Assembly: GCA_004154925.1 (NCBI GenBank)
Contig: QJNS01000014.1
Location: 310,001 to 374,000 of the forward strand
Source of the DNA: Monosporascus cannonballus
Lineage: Eukaryota; Ascomycota; Sordariomycetes; Xylariales
Direction of reading: 5' to 3'
Length of the DNA: 64,000 nucleotides
This document shows, in pieces, positions 48,551 through 58,824 of this stretch. Position numbers and translations under genes: made by a program. Position 1 is the first letter of the stretch. Each line of letters starts with the position of its first letter. Under the pieces are notes generated by a model. That model was not told the origin of the DNA. It did no database searches and saw nothing but the letters and a program-made list of their open reading frames with translations.

Positions 48551-48908
48551 GTGGATGGCCGACACAGAGTATATGTGCAATGGGGGCGAGGCACAGATGC
48601 GGCTGGTGCTCGGCAACACCTTAAAGGCATATTTGCACAGCCCTTCGAGGTCTATATTAAGTCATTTGGGTCGTCGGATTGGACCGATGCGCTAGATAAG
48701 GGTCCCCGGGGCTCCGCAGGGAATTTCAGGCCAGTCGAAGTTACATTATCTTCCAGATGAGGAAGACCATATGATTCAGCGTCGAGCTGAAAAGAATGTA
48801 TGGGGTTCCGCACATAAATTGCTTGGAACTTTGGTGAAGCCTGGTTGGTTAACAATCGCCATCTTCAATTATGCCAAGAATTCTGGTAAGCTGAAGCTGC
48901 AACCATAA
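48551..48908 (+). pseudogene. Unidentified ORF with one frameshift
   Basis: Two frames read as one protein end: RVYVQWGRGTDAAGARQHLK .. PFEVYIKSFGSSDWTDALDK .. FRPVEVTLSS up to about 48755, then after a one-base shift PDEEDHMIQRRAEKNVWGSA and TLVKPGWLTIAIFNYAKNSG, ending KLKLQP and a stop at 48906-48908. A stop lies directly upstream (48548), so the N-terminus is lost or in another exon. I do not recognise the family. The long open C-terminal part after the shift argues for a recently broken gene or an indel error. Confidence 0.45.
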
Positions 48909-49153
48909 CTCTTTACGTATTTGATGCAATTGAAACTGCTATACGATTAGTCGGCTTCCATCGGCGATTCCACAAGCGTTCTCATCATAGCGTAATTTCA
49001 AGCTTCATAACCGAGAGAACTAATATTAGTCCCGACTATGGAATAAACTATAAAGCACCCATAGATTCCTGCACTGCTGGTAGCTAGCAGTCAAGCAGAT
49101 CCCCCTCATCAGTCGGAACCCATTCTCGAAAACATCTGACAGCGACGAACAAA

Positions 49154-49793
49154 ATGGCGCCATACACTATGAAAATCGAGATCCGGAATCACACGCCTAG
49201 TGAAGTCGCCTACGTCGCTAGTGCTCGCCTCAGCGGCGATGGCTATGTCAGCAGCACCGGATACAATGTCAGCGCCTCGTCTACTGGCGAGGGCGCGAGC
49301 CTGTCGAAGGGTGGCGGCCATGAGGGTCTCTTCATTGCTACCCTCTTCTCAATCTCTGGCTTCTCGCAAAATCTGCTGGTCTGGTCTTCGATGTCGGCTG
49401 CCTCCGGCGGCAAGGTCATAGTTCAGGTGCGTTTCCCGAAGGAAAGCGTATCTTCGCTTGATTGGTGCCGGATTTGAACCCCGCTCGCAGATACTGACCC
49501 TACACCGCAATAGCTCGCATTTATTGATCCTGACAAAAGTGTCACCTCATTGCCGGACGCCTGCTATAACAGGCCGGAGTCCCTGGGCCTGACGAGTACT
49601 AAGGCAGAGGGACAGGGAACGGTAAATGGTCACCGCGGTGGTTTTAACGTTAGTATACTAAGAGCAGGAGCCTAAACGCGTTAGATACGACGAGGGACAT
49701 ACTGACATTCTTTAGGCCACTCTCGAAAGTTGTGAACGAAACTATCCAGACGCGGCCTGCACCGTGTCTCTCGGGTACTGGGAGGTCCTCTAG
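49154..49793 (+). CDS. Small orphan protein, three exons
   Basis: Exons 49154-49426, 49514-49621 and 49716-49793 (273+108+78 nt) give 152 aa with both introns in phase 0. Introns of 87 and 94 bp have GT..AG ends and CTGAC branch sites shortly before the acceptors. Starts MAPYTMKIEIRNHTPSEVAY and is Ser/Gly-rich and beta-prone through about residue 90 (SASSTGEGASLSKGGGHEG), then LAFIDPDKSVTSLPDACYN, and ends ACTVSLGYWEVL. No signal peptide or membrane segment. Not recognised. The clean splicing in a neighbourhood of broken genes suggests it is a real, maintained gene. Confidence 0.6.
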
Positions 49794-50805
49794 AGACCAG
49801 TTCGGAATCGCTTGGGGTGTTGTGAATGCATGAATAGTATTGGTGGCTACCTGCTACCTTCCCTTGTGACGACAGAGCCGCTCACAATCTTTGCTCTACT
49901 ATCTATAGGTTTATAAAGTTTATATCCAGAATGCATCGGTTACCTTAAGGTAGCGTAGACTTTCCGGAGCATTTCTGCCCCAGTAACCGTCGAACTTGAG
50001 ATCTCAAGCCACCTGGTCCTCAGGACGCGGCGCATCTGGCTAAATGAATGTGTGAATGTGGCATTTATAGGGTGCGTATATTGAGGACATTGGCTCAGTC
50101 GCTGTCGGGAGGGCTCGTAAACCTACGGGTCCAGACGAAATATGGTTACCCTATTCAGTACTCTCTATATTGCATTGTACTTAAGAGACGGGCCCTAGGA
50201 GCTTAGAGGCTAATTATACAGCTATCATGTATGAAAGTATGGGTCGTCTGATTACCCCCTATTTTGACCCCTATTTCTAAGACCCAAGCATCTACCCCAC
50301 TTTCATGGGCTTAGCGTTACCCCAACATTCACACAAGTAGCCTATACAAATTCAAGCACCTCAGAGAGTATTACAATTCTACACCCGCAGCACGCGGCTT
50401 GTTAAACGCCCGGGTTACTCAGTTCTCAGCGTCGACCTATTGAATCCCGTTTGTGGTAGGTCGTCGCTTAGCGGAATATCCATGCTAATCCCAGCTATGA
50501 ATTTTACATGCGGTTACATGATCCGCAGGTCGGGTGCCACTTGACATGAGAAAAGGCCCTCGGCTGTCCTGGAGCGTCCCGGTTTATAATAGGATATAGC
50601 TAATAAGATGGTGGTCACCCCAAAAGCGGTTGTAACGCAATTATTGATATGCTAAGTCCATCTTCGAGCATTACCTGGAGATTGTGTCTTATTGCGCTTC
50701 ATATATCCGCGTAGATTTTGATATTTATAAGCACATTAGGTTTGAAAACGTATTTATTGCCTCGCTGATACTGAAGGCGTCAGCGTTTGAGAACCCACGA
50801 AGCTT
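49794..50805. other. Intergenic, nothing recognised
   Basis: About 1 kb without a supportable gene; several short CCCC-rich stretches around 50250-50330 but no repeat unit. Confidence 0.4.
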
Positions 50806-51745
50806 CTCTCCAAGACTGACCGCTACAATGGCGGTTCCCTCCAGCGCTGCAGCTTCTCTTCTCTCTTATGATCGGACCACTCCTCTTCTTCGTTCCAGAA
50901 TCATCAAAGTGGCTGCTTCGAGTGGACGGAGAAAACAATGGGTTGTAAATTATCGCCCGGATAGCGAGCAGCATGACCACGACCGACCACCCGGCTGTGA
51001 TAGCCGAGTTCCGCTCCATCAAAGCGGCCATACAGCTTGAGAGGGTACAAAAGACTCCACTTCTAGACGCCCTCTGCTTCTGGGATAAACTCACAATTTC
51101 CGACGTCTACTGCTGTCGTGTGGGACGCAGTTCATGCAACAATTTAGCGGAATCAATGCCCTTGGTAAGACTTCTCGCGATAACTTTATCCATAGCGATA
51201 CTGGTTGACCAGTAGGTTTCTACCTTCCAACGCTACTGGTACAGAATGTCGGCTTCAATCAGGAGATGAGTCAGCTGCTGTCTGCCACCAATGGGAGTGT
51301 TTATCTGGTAGCGGCCTTCTGCAGCTTGATTGCTATTGATCGCTTTGGACGCTGAAAGTGAGTGAACCCTCGTCTAATTCCTATTACTATGACTGATTAT
51401 GAGTGGGACGATGCTATACGGCGCCATAGCGATGGGCCTCTGCCACCTCACGCGTCATTGTGCCTTAAATTAGTGATGAAGACATTTTATGCAGGAAAAT
51501 CTTATCGCCCCTTTACAGCCGTTTTCCAAGATGATGCTCATATAGTGGACAGGTGGGTAACGTCACAACCGCCATGTTCATTATCCACCGCGTCTTGTTG
51601 CGCACAAGTTTCTCAACATTCCTTCGGTGTACAGTGCCGAGGTAAACTCCCTGGGGTCGCTGACGCGTAGCTCTGCTGCCGCAAACGCAACCAACTGGAT
51701 TGGTAGCTCCGCGGTGAAGCAATTCACCAGGGTGGGATAAGATGC
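50806..51745 (+). pseudogene. MFS sugar transporter (SP family), broken
   Basis: Recognisable pieces in order: WRFPPALQLLFSLMIGPLLF and FVPESSKWLLRV (about 50830-50930); AVIAEFRSIKAAIQLERVQK then TPLLDALCFWDK; after a frameshift NFRRLLLSCGTQFMQQFSGI then NALG; after a 50-bp class intron (GTAAGA..CAGTAG) FYLPTLLVQNVGFNQEMSQL and LVAAFCSLIAIDRFGR; and near 51630-51700 an EVNSLG..LTRSSAAANATNWI piece. The pattern (PESxRW, QQxxGIN, DRxGRR) is that of fungal hexose/lactose permeases. N-terminal helices 1-5 and most of the C-terminal half are missing or unreadable. Stops and shifts are not predominantly RIP-type. Confidence 0.75.
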
Positions 51746-51959
51746 ATCTCTGCGCTGGGATTGTGAAGGTTTGTCCCCCTTAAAAACCCCTACACCAACC
51801 TACTTAGGTAATTATAGTGCACAGCAAGCAAAAGACTGGGCACTCTCCCACAAGCCCCTGGCTCTTGGCATCTGGGATATTCACTATTAACCGCACCACT
51901 CGCCATCGTTGGAGCCACGCCCCCTTCAAGGGTCATGGGGAACGAGTTCACTGCCAGGA

Positions 51960-53480
51960 AGTGGAAAGCTAGAGAGCAGAAGTATGCCGACTGGTCGCAA
52001 AAGCGGCGCCGCGTTTGCGTGGCTAGCAATAGCATTATATATTGTCAATTCTAACTACGACAGACTGCAACTATCGCAATGGCCTATATTTCATAAATAA
52101 TGCGATACGATGATAGGATAACATGAGAGGGCCACTCCGACTTACCGCATTGCTGTAGAATGTCATGTACAACTTCCCTAGGTCTACCAGCAACGAAAAG
52201 ATCGCGCCGAAGATACCTAGTATAGAGAATGTTGCCATATATTCGACCAGAGTCATGACCTGCAGAGCATCGGCCCGTTGGGACGAAGGGACCATCTCGG
52301 TGAGAACTCCTTTGCTCGCCGGAGCAGAGCCTGACGCAATGGGAAGTAGAAACCCCACCAGACATGCGTTAGAACCGGCTACTATACTGCGACGCTGACT
52401 GGCTTACTTACCTAAGTAGATGTGCTACGCCCGAGTAACGGATGCGGCGGGCGCTGTTATTAAACTATCTAACACTAGACTCCATCTCGGAAAGAACAAG
52501 TCAAAGGCGCCTCCCTCGACCTCCGCGACGGGAGGCGGAGGTTTCATTGGCTCTGCGTCACCAACGGTGGCAGAAAGGGACCGAAGTCTTGAGGACGGGT
52601 CGGTATAGGCGACTCGGGACTAGGCTGCGGCGCAACCGGTTCGCTCGACGTCTTGACCATCTGCGTCCCAACGAAATTATTCGCAGGAAGATGAGTATGA
52701 TAAACACTCCGCGTAGCAAGCCGTTCACCGCCATAAGTAGACAGTTGTTGGTAGGGTTGAAGTCAAAACCGGCCATCCGAGTAAATCTGGAGCAGCGTTG
52801 GCGCATATCCTGTCACCAACACCCCCGTGAAGATTCCCAGGCCGAGGAACATGATACCGCAGTGCTTAACGACACGCCCATACTGCTGCCGTATCCTCAG
52901 AGCGGCCATGATTCTGAGCAGACCGAGAAACGCTGTGGTTCCTTTGGGTTTAATTTCCCGCTTCTCGCGACAAGTTGTGCTGAGGTCGATATCCGAACAT
53001 GCCGGTTCTGGCCGCCGGTTCGGTAATTCCGGCAGTTACGGTATTAGGATCAGGATATAACCGGCCGGACCCCCTAGAATGGTTATTGCCTGGCCCGCCT
53101 GCATGATTATCATTCCCCCCTTAGCACCAACCGGGAGGGACGCCGCTTGGACGCAGACGCGAAGGGCCGGGGATAATATCTGCAACGCCAGCGCCATTGT
53201 CGGACCCATCTTCCTCTTTTGCCAACCAGCCGCGAAAAGGTTCGTTATCGAAAAGCTGATGCGTGGGTTTCATTGCGACTGCAGCGATCCCCCTCTCCGT
53301 CGTAAGGTGGTGCATACGATAGTATTCCTCACAGACCATCACACGAAAGACATAGAGCAGACTACCAACTGTCAGCGTAGTGGCGAAGGTCTCGAAGTAA
53401 CCGGGCCATTGGCTGCCTCCGGTGTCTGAGTACAATTGAACGAGGCGCTGATGATGAAGGCAGTAGTGATGTTTCTCCCA
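51960..53480 (-). pseudogene. MFS transporter (drug/efflux-type), frameshifted
   Basis: Minus-strand pieces in order: TTLTVGSLLYVFRVMVCEEY then YRMHHL (about 53300-53400); KPTHQLFDNE; GMIIMQAGQAITILGGPAGY (about 53080); RIRQQYGRVVKHCGIMFLGL then FTGVLVTGYAPTLLQIYSDG (about 52800-52890); FDFNPTNNCLLMAVNGLLRG then VFIILIF; and GFLLPIASGSAPASKGVLTE then MVPSSQRADALQVMTLVEYM (about 52230-52350), ending near LYMTFYSNA with a GTAAGT donor at about 52147. Pieces alternate frame at least four times. The layout (V-C-x-x-Y-Y in the first extracellular loop, late P-x-x-x-G-S-A-P) fits fungal MFS transporters with about 12 helices. Adjacent, oppositely oriented to the sugar-transporter pseudogene. Confidence 0.7.
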
Positions 53481-54481
53481 CTTCGCCGCAGATCCCGCCA
53501 TCTTCAGACCACTAAGTTACCCGCAGACCCTTGTGGGGTGCAGAGGGCAAACTGCATCCAGCTTGCCGCATGTCACGCAGCATAAACGGCGCGTATTGAG
53601 GAACGTCATGGCGGGGTTGGAAATGGCACTTTAATGCCGCCGATGCTGCCGAATAACGAGGACTCCTTCCCAAGGAGCTGGAGACCCAATAGTGCTTGCT
53701 GTCTTGGACGCCGCAATTGTGTCTGGTTGCGATGTAAAAGAATGGATACTGTAAAGGCCCGCTGGCGGCGTTATGCTCGCCAATACCTGCGTCCTTGTCT
53801 GTACCACTGGGTTCTTGCGAGTCTCGCAGGATGAACAGAAGTCGCTTTCGGATGCCTGCAAAAAGTTCTTCGGAATCGGGCGATAACTGGTGCTGAGGTG
53901 ACCGTCATTCCCTTCCAAGCCTTTATTCTCAATTAATATGTGAGATAGGTGACACAAACAAGGGTCATAAGCTCCTTACCGGCATAGGGGTCAATTCCTG
54001 TGACATGTGAATACCTTTGAATGTACGCACTCGAACGCCGGGTCGGTACCTGTAAGTAAGTTTACAATGACACATACTAATGACATACGAAGAAACAACT
54101 GTACTAAAGGCTCAGAGCCAGCGGAGACAGGAGGGAGCAGCTCTGGCAGAAGGAACAAGTCGGCCATATTACAGCGATATGGCCGAAGGGGCAGCAGCTT
54201 CCCGGAGACGAACTCAGGACTATGATAATGCTTGGAGCCACCCAGTAAATTACGGGCGGCAAGTAAACACGCAACAACCAGTGTTCCGAGGAGATTCAAC
54301 AGAAGGTAAGTATCCTAGGTGGAATGGATGTGACATGACTCCGATCTCCCCCGTTCCCCCGCAGAAAACCCTCCCTCGACGCGACATTTTTGGGGGAGAA
54401 CCTATTATTTCTACCTCTATTGCATAACGTCCTGCATCTCTCCTGGGAACTCCGAGAGCACATGTTGCCGCAGCAGGGGCA
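53481..54481. other. Intergenic with unsupported ORFs
   Basis: An open frame on + from 54080 (MTYEETTVLKAQSQRRQEGA..) of 115 codons is Gln/Arg/Ala-rich and may be by chance or part of a lost exon; it shows no domain. Opposite frames are equally unconvincing. Confidence 0.4.
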
Positions 54482-55413
54482 ATGCCATGGGCGTCGAACC
54501 CATCGCTTATGTCGACCCCGACAGAAGCTACGACCGCGTCGCAACCCGCCATCAGTGACCCGGAAGCCAGTCTTTCCCAGAGCGCAACGTCGTCCCAGAG
54601 TCTCCCAGAGGGCTTCCAACCGCCGTCCAAGCACTTCACGCCGCGCCAGATATTCTACATGGTCGTGGTCGGGGGGCTCGGTAGCGCGGTGATGTCAGGC
54701 ATCATCAACTTCGCCATCGCATATGGTACATATACACCTATACCTATCATTCCCCCTTCGCAATTTCACACATAGCATCGTGGAATGGGGACATTGCATT
54801 GATCCGCTGACCACAGGCGCTAACTACATGCCTAGGCATGTACGCCACGGCCGACACGTCCAAGTGGCCCATCCGACTATGGCAGTTTCCGTACACGCTC
54901 GCGGGCGACGGCGGGCTGAGCATCCCGATCCAGTGCACTATCACGTGGTGGCTCGAGGTGTGGCTCGTCAACCGGCACCTGCGACGCGGCCGTGTGCAGG
55001 CCATCGGGTTCATTCCCGAGCCCAAGACGCGGTTCTTCAGGTGGTTCATGTTCCTCGACCGCCAGCAGCGGGAACAGGACCACAAGCTGGTGGGGGCCAG
55101 CATTATGCACTGGCTGCTGTTCGCGGGCTCGCACTTCGCGCGCGCTCTGATCGTGTCGGCCGTCGCCTTCACCGTGATGTGGGCCCCGAGCGTGGCGGCC
55201 CTGATGTTCGTCTCCTTGAGCGGCGACGAGAAAAAGATCATGCCCGGGTGCGAGCACGATTGGTGTTATAAGAAGCAGTGGGCGCCGCAGATCTTCAAGT
55301 CAGTCAAGGGAAGCGTGCTTGGAATCCTGACGACGCCCCTGTTCGTGATGTTCTGGCTCGTGAGATGCGGATGGGCTTTGAAGAATAATGAGGCACATTA
55401 CGGAGAGCGGTGA
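54482..55413 (+). CDS. Fungal multi-pass membrane protein of unknown function (DUF2456-like)
   Basis: Two exons, 54482-54725 and 54836-55413, joined across a 110-bp intron (GTACAT donor, CTGAC branch, CCTAG acceptor), give 822 nt and 273 aa; a second ATG at 54509 (MSTPTEATT) is an equally likely start (264 aa). After a Ser/Pro-rich cytosolic N-terminus come four hydrophobic segments: MVVVGGLGSAVMSGIINFAI, a segment around GGLSIPIQCTITWWLEVWLV, one around ALIVSAVAFTVMWAPSVAAL, and LGILTTPLFVMFWLVRCGWA. Conserved-looking pieces INFAIAYGMY, RLWQFPYTLAGD, NRHLRRG..IGFI and the end FWLVRCGW match my memory of PF10445. The role is unknown in the family. Confidence 0.75.
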
Positions 55414-55539
55414 GGCCCTTGGATGTAGAGGACTTTGGGAATAGGATATCGCTAGTATCAAGTAATGAAGTATCGCTAATATCGCGCGTGATTCGTTTCT
55501 TAGTTCCATCCATGCCTTTACTCGGACCCTAGCCACGCC

Positions 55540-57249
55540 TCAGCCATATCTCACTGTACCGGACCCCTCCCCGAACCAATCATCTGCCGCTAGCGACTCC
55601 TCCGTTGAGGCGTAGTTAATGATCGTGCTCTTCACTTTCGTGTATGCATGATACGCATCGATACCATTCTCGCTACCGACACCACTGGCCGGCGTTGCCC
55701 CGCCCCAGGGGCTACTGGGGTCGTTGCGGTGATGCGTGTTCACCCAAGTGATACCAGCCTGAATCTGTTCAGACACACGGAACGCCTGTGCCAGATCCTG
55801 CGTCCAAATACCGGCGCCAAGTCCAAACTCGGTATCGTTCGCCAACTTTATGGCCTGCTCCTCGGTATCGAAGCCAACAACGACAATGACGGGCCCGAAA
55901 GCCTCTTCGCGCCAGATGCGCGTCCGAAGAATGCTATCTCCCCTGGACGACTCGAGGATGGTCGGCTCATAGAAGTACCCCTTGGAGAAATCCGTCCCGT
56001 CGAGCTGGCTCTTGCCGGTCATCCTCCTTCCCCCGGTTACCACGACCGCATCTCTCTGAACAGCATCATCAACCAGGGCCTCCACATTATTTAACTGCTT
56101 TTGCGAGATCAGCGGTCCCATCATAGACGCCGGGTTCATCGGTGCGCCCATGCGCCTGGTGATGGACTCCGTCTTCCCCCTCAGCTTCTTCAGCAGCTGC
56201 GGCAGGATCTTGTTCTCGACGATGACGCGCGTGCTCGCGATGCATGTCTGCCCGCTTGCAACGAAGCTTCCAAAGGCGATGCCGTTGACCGCAAGATCCA
56301 CGTCTGCCTTCTCGAAGACGATTAGAGGCGCCTTACCCCCGAGCTCCGCCGTGAAACGCGCCAGGTTCCTGCCGACGACGGCGCCGATGGCGCGGCCGGC
56401 CGCCGTGCCACCAGTGACATCTACCTTCCTGATGAGGGGGTGCGCGACGAGCGCTGCGCCCGTGACGCCGCCGTAGCCCGGCAGCACACTGACGACGCCC
56501 TCGGGGATGCCAGCTTTGTGCAGTATGCGGGCGAGAAGCAGGGAGCTCAGCGGCGTCAGCTCGCTCGGCTTCAAAATGACGCTGTTCCCAGCGGCGAGGG
56601 CGGGCGCAAGCTTCTTGACGGCGATCAGCAGCGGGTGGTTGAAGGGCGTGATCAGCGCCACAACGCCTAGCGGCTCGCGTGAGACGAAGTTGTGCAGCTG
56701 CCCCGTCGTCGGCAGCAGCGGGCGCTCCTCGACCCGCAGCACCGACGCGTAGTACCGGAACCACCGCACGAGCGATGGTACCTGGGCCTTCATCTCGCGG
56801 ATCGGCCGTCCCGTCTGTTCCACCTCGAGGTCAATCAGCTTCGGCAGCGCGCCGCCCAGCAGCGCTGCGCACCGGTCCAGCACATCGGCGCGCTGGTGTC
56901 GCGACGCTTGCGACCAAGAGCCCGATTTGAAGGCAGCCCACGCTTCCGCAACGGCGGTTTCTACGTCACCGGGCGAGGCGGCCTGGCAGCTGTGCGGGGT
57001 GTCAGCCCTGCTCCGGGTCGCACGACCCATTCCTTGCCTAGCCAGGGATCCTCTGGGCTGAAAGAAACCGGTGAAATGACAAGAGCTTACTGCGCGAATA
57101 TTTCCCCGGTCGCCGGGTTCTCAACAGGGATTCTACCTTGAGTGTTAGTTCGAAGGTGGCCAGGGAATGAAATATGGCAGGACGCACATCTCCCCATTGC
57201 CTGGCTGCTCCTTGCCGGCAATCCACAAGAGGTGAACCGGTCTATCCAT
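55540..57249 (-). CDS. Aldehyde dehydrogenase (NAD(P)+-dependent, ALDH superfamily)
   Basis: Three exons (57249-57188, 57132-57091, 56989-55540) total 1,554 nt, 517 aa. The first intron (55 bp) has a CTAAC branch and the second (101 bp) a CTGAC branch. The start MDRPVHLLWIAGKEQPGNGE followed by IIPVENPATGEIFAHCQAAS gives the normal ALDH N-terminus. Catalytic residues are present with normal spacing: Asn152 in TPFNHPLL, Lys175 in KPSELTP, Glu250 in ELGGKAP and Cys284 in SGQTCIAS. Oxidises an aldehyde to the acid in the cytosol; similar in style to betaine, salicylaldehyde or aminoaldehyde dehydrogenases, but the substrate cannot be read. Tail-to-tail with the membrane-protein gene, 126 bp apart. 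Intact, GC-rich. Confidence 0.92.
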
Positions 57250-58824
57250 TTCGTCGGGTATGGATACCGGCTTGAGATATTCTAAATGGGCACGGTGGTC
57301 TTGGGAAAGCGAGAATCGACAAGATGAAGGGTAGAAAAACGATACGTATTCCAATGGGGAATGTCATCTACTAGGTACTAATTGATGATGATCTGTTTAC
57401 TTGGATACCTCCTTGGTACAAGGCGTGACACCAGGCCCGGCTACAATATCCCTCGGCGCGCTATATGGCCCCTTCCTGCGAAGTAGCTGCCAACTAACGT
57501 GAGACTATAAAAATTGAGGCGGGTGGCAATAGGGTATCGATTAGCAGCAAGCGTTTCCTCGTTTCGATACTTGGCAGGTACCCCGCGGGAAGGAGCCATA
57601 CAGGACGTTGGGGGTTATTATCAACTGGAGCTCGGCTCAAGGCTTATACCTACCTGATAATGTAATTGCATAAGTACCTAATCACATTGAGATTTGCTAA
57701 TTCTGCAAAGCCCCACCGAATGCGCCCTCCTAAACGCCTGCCATACCTCTGCCCCAACCCCCGCCTTCAATTAATTACCAGCTTCAATCGATAACGATCT
57801 CTGATCGACTGCATTATTCGTTACGATCATAACCTGCAATGCGTATCGTTAGATATACGGTTAAGCTATATTGTCGAGGTAACTGCCAAATGCAATAATC
57901 ACGTCTCTGGGTACATTGGTATAGTCGTTTTATGAAACGCCTGCAATTGCGAATAGGGGGCTGATAGTCTAGCACCCATAGCTGGCAGGTGCTGGGTGGG
58001 GCGCTGCAGATGTAGCAAATCTTCTTACCTTTATGTCTAGCCTACCACCCACCTTGTCCTCCGACATCGAGCCCCGAATCGGCGATGAATACTGGGATCG
58101 GATCCGCCCCACGTTCCGAGGATGGCACATCAACCGTTTCGCCTGTAGACAACCAGAATAAGAGAATGGTCTTACTACCTGGTTTCGAGCAGATGGAAAG
58201 GCACCTTTCTTGCTCAGCACTGGCCAACAATATGTCAACTTGTGATCAATCCATATCCTAATTGGGATTGCTTATCATAAGACAGAGGCGCCCATCCGTT
58301 ACAGGCCCCTTTCCAAAAACTGGGTTGGCAATGACCTACCTCACCCCTGATATAGCAGCCCGCCTTGTGCCATTCAGGCTGAATGCTCTGGGGTCCGGAA
58401 ATGCATATTTGTAAAAGAATAAGTAATACGGGGGTTAGTATTAAATGTCGTATTACTAAGTTTTGATTTAGAAGCATTCTGACTCCGTCTCCGGCTCGAG
58501 AATATATAACTGGTAGTATGGCGTACCAGCTTGTCTCCCGAGTTGAAGTATGAGCTAACCAAACATTGCTAGCCCCTTGTAAGATAATTAAACTCCTGAT
58601 CTTGTACGTGGCAGCCCCAAAGCACGTTGAACTTCCCATGGACCTTCCCTTGTGCTGACCATAATAATATTATAGCAATGCATCAGCATGACTAGGTTGC
58701 GCCGCAACACTAGAACGACAAATCGAGGGCGGATACCAGCTAGCCATGCAGTTGAGAACTTATCGAGCTTATTAGATGCAGTCCATTTCGCAAATTCATT
58801 CCCACAATCAAGGCGCCTGGTTGT
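57250..58824. other. Intergenic, one short ORF remnant
   Basis: A plus-strand frame 58033-58245 reads MSSLPPTLSSDIEPRIGDEY, then WDRIRPTFRGWHINRFACRQ, one stop, then TTWFRADGKAPFLLSTGQQY and a stop. It looks protein-like but I do not recognise it, and no further exons were found. Otherwise nothing. Confidence 0.4.

Noticed and set aside
49460..49540. tRNA-like B box (GGTTCAAATCC on the minus strand) within intron 1 of the small orphan gene
   Set aside because: The flanking bases cannot form a T stem (only the two innermost pairs match), and no anticodon arm or acceptor stem is present.
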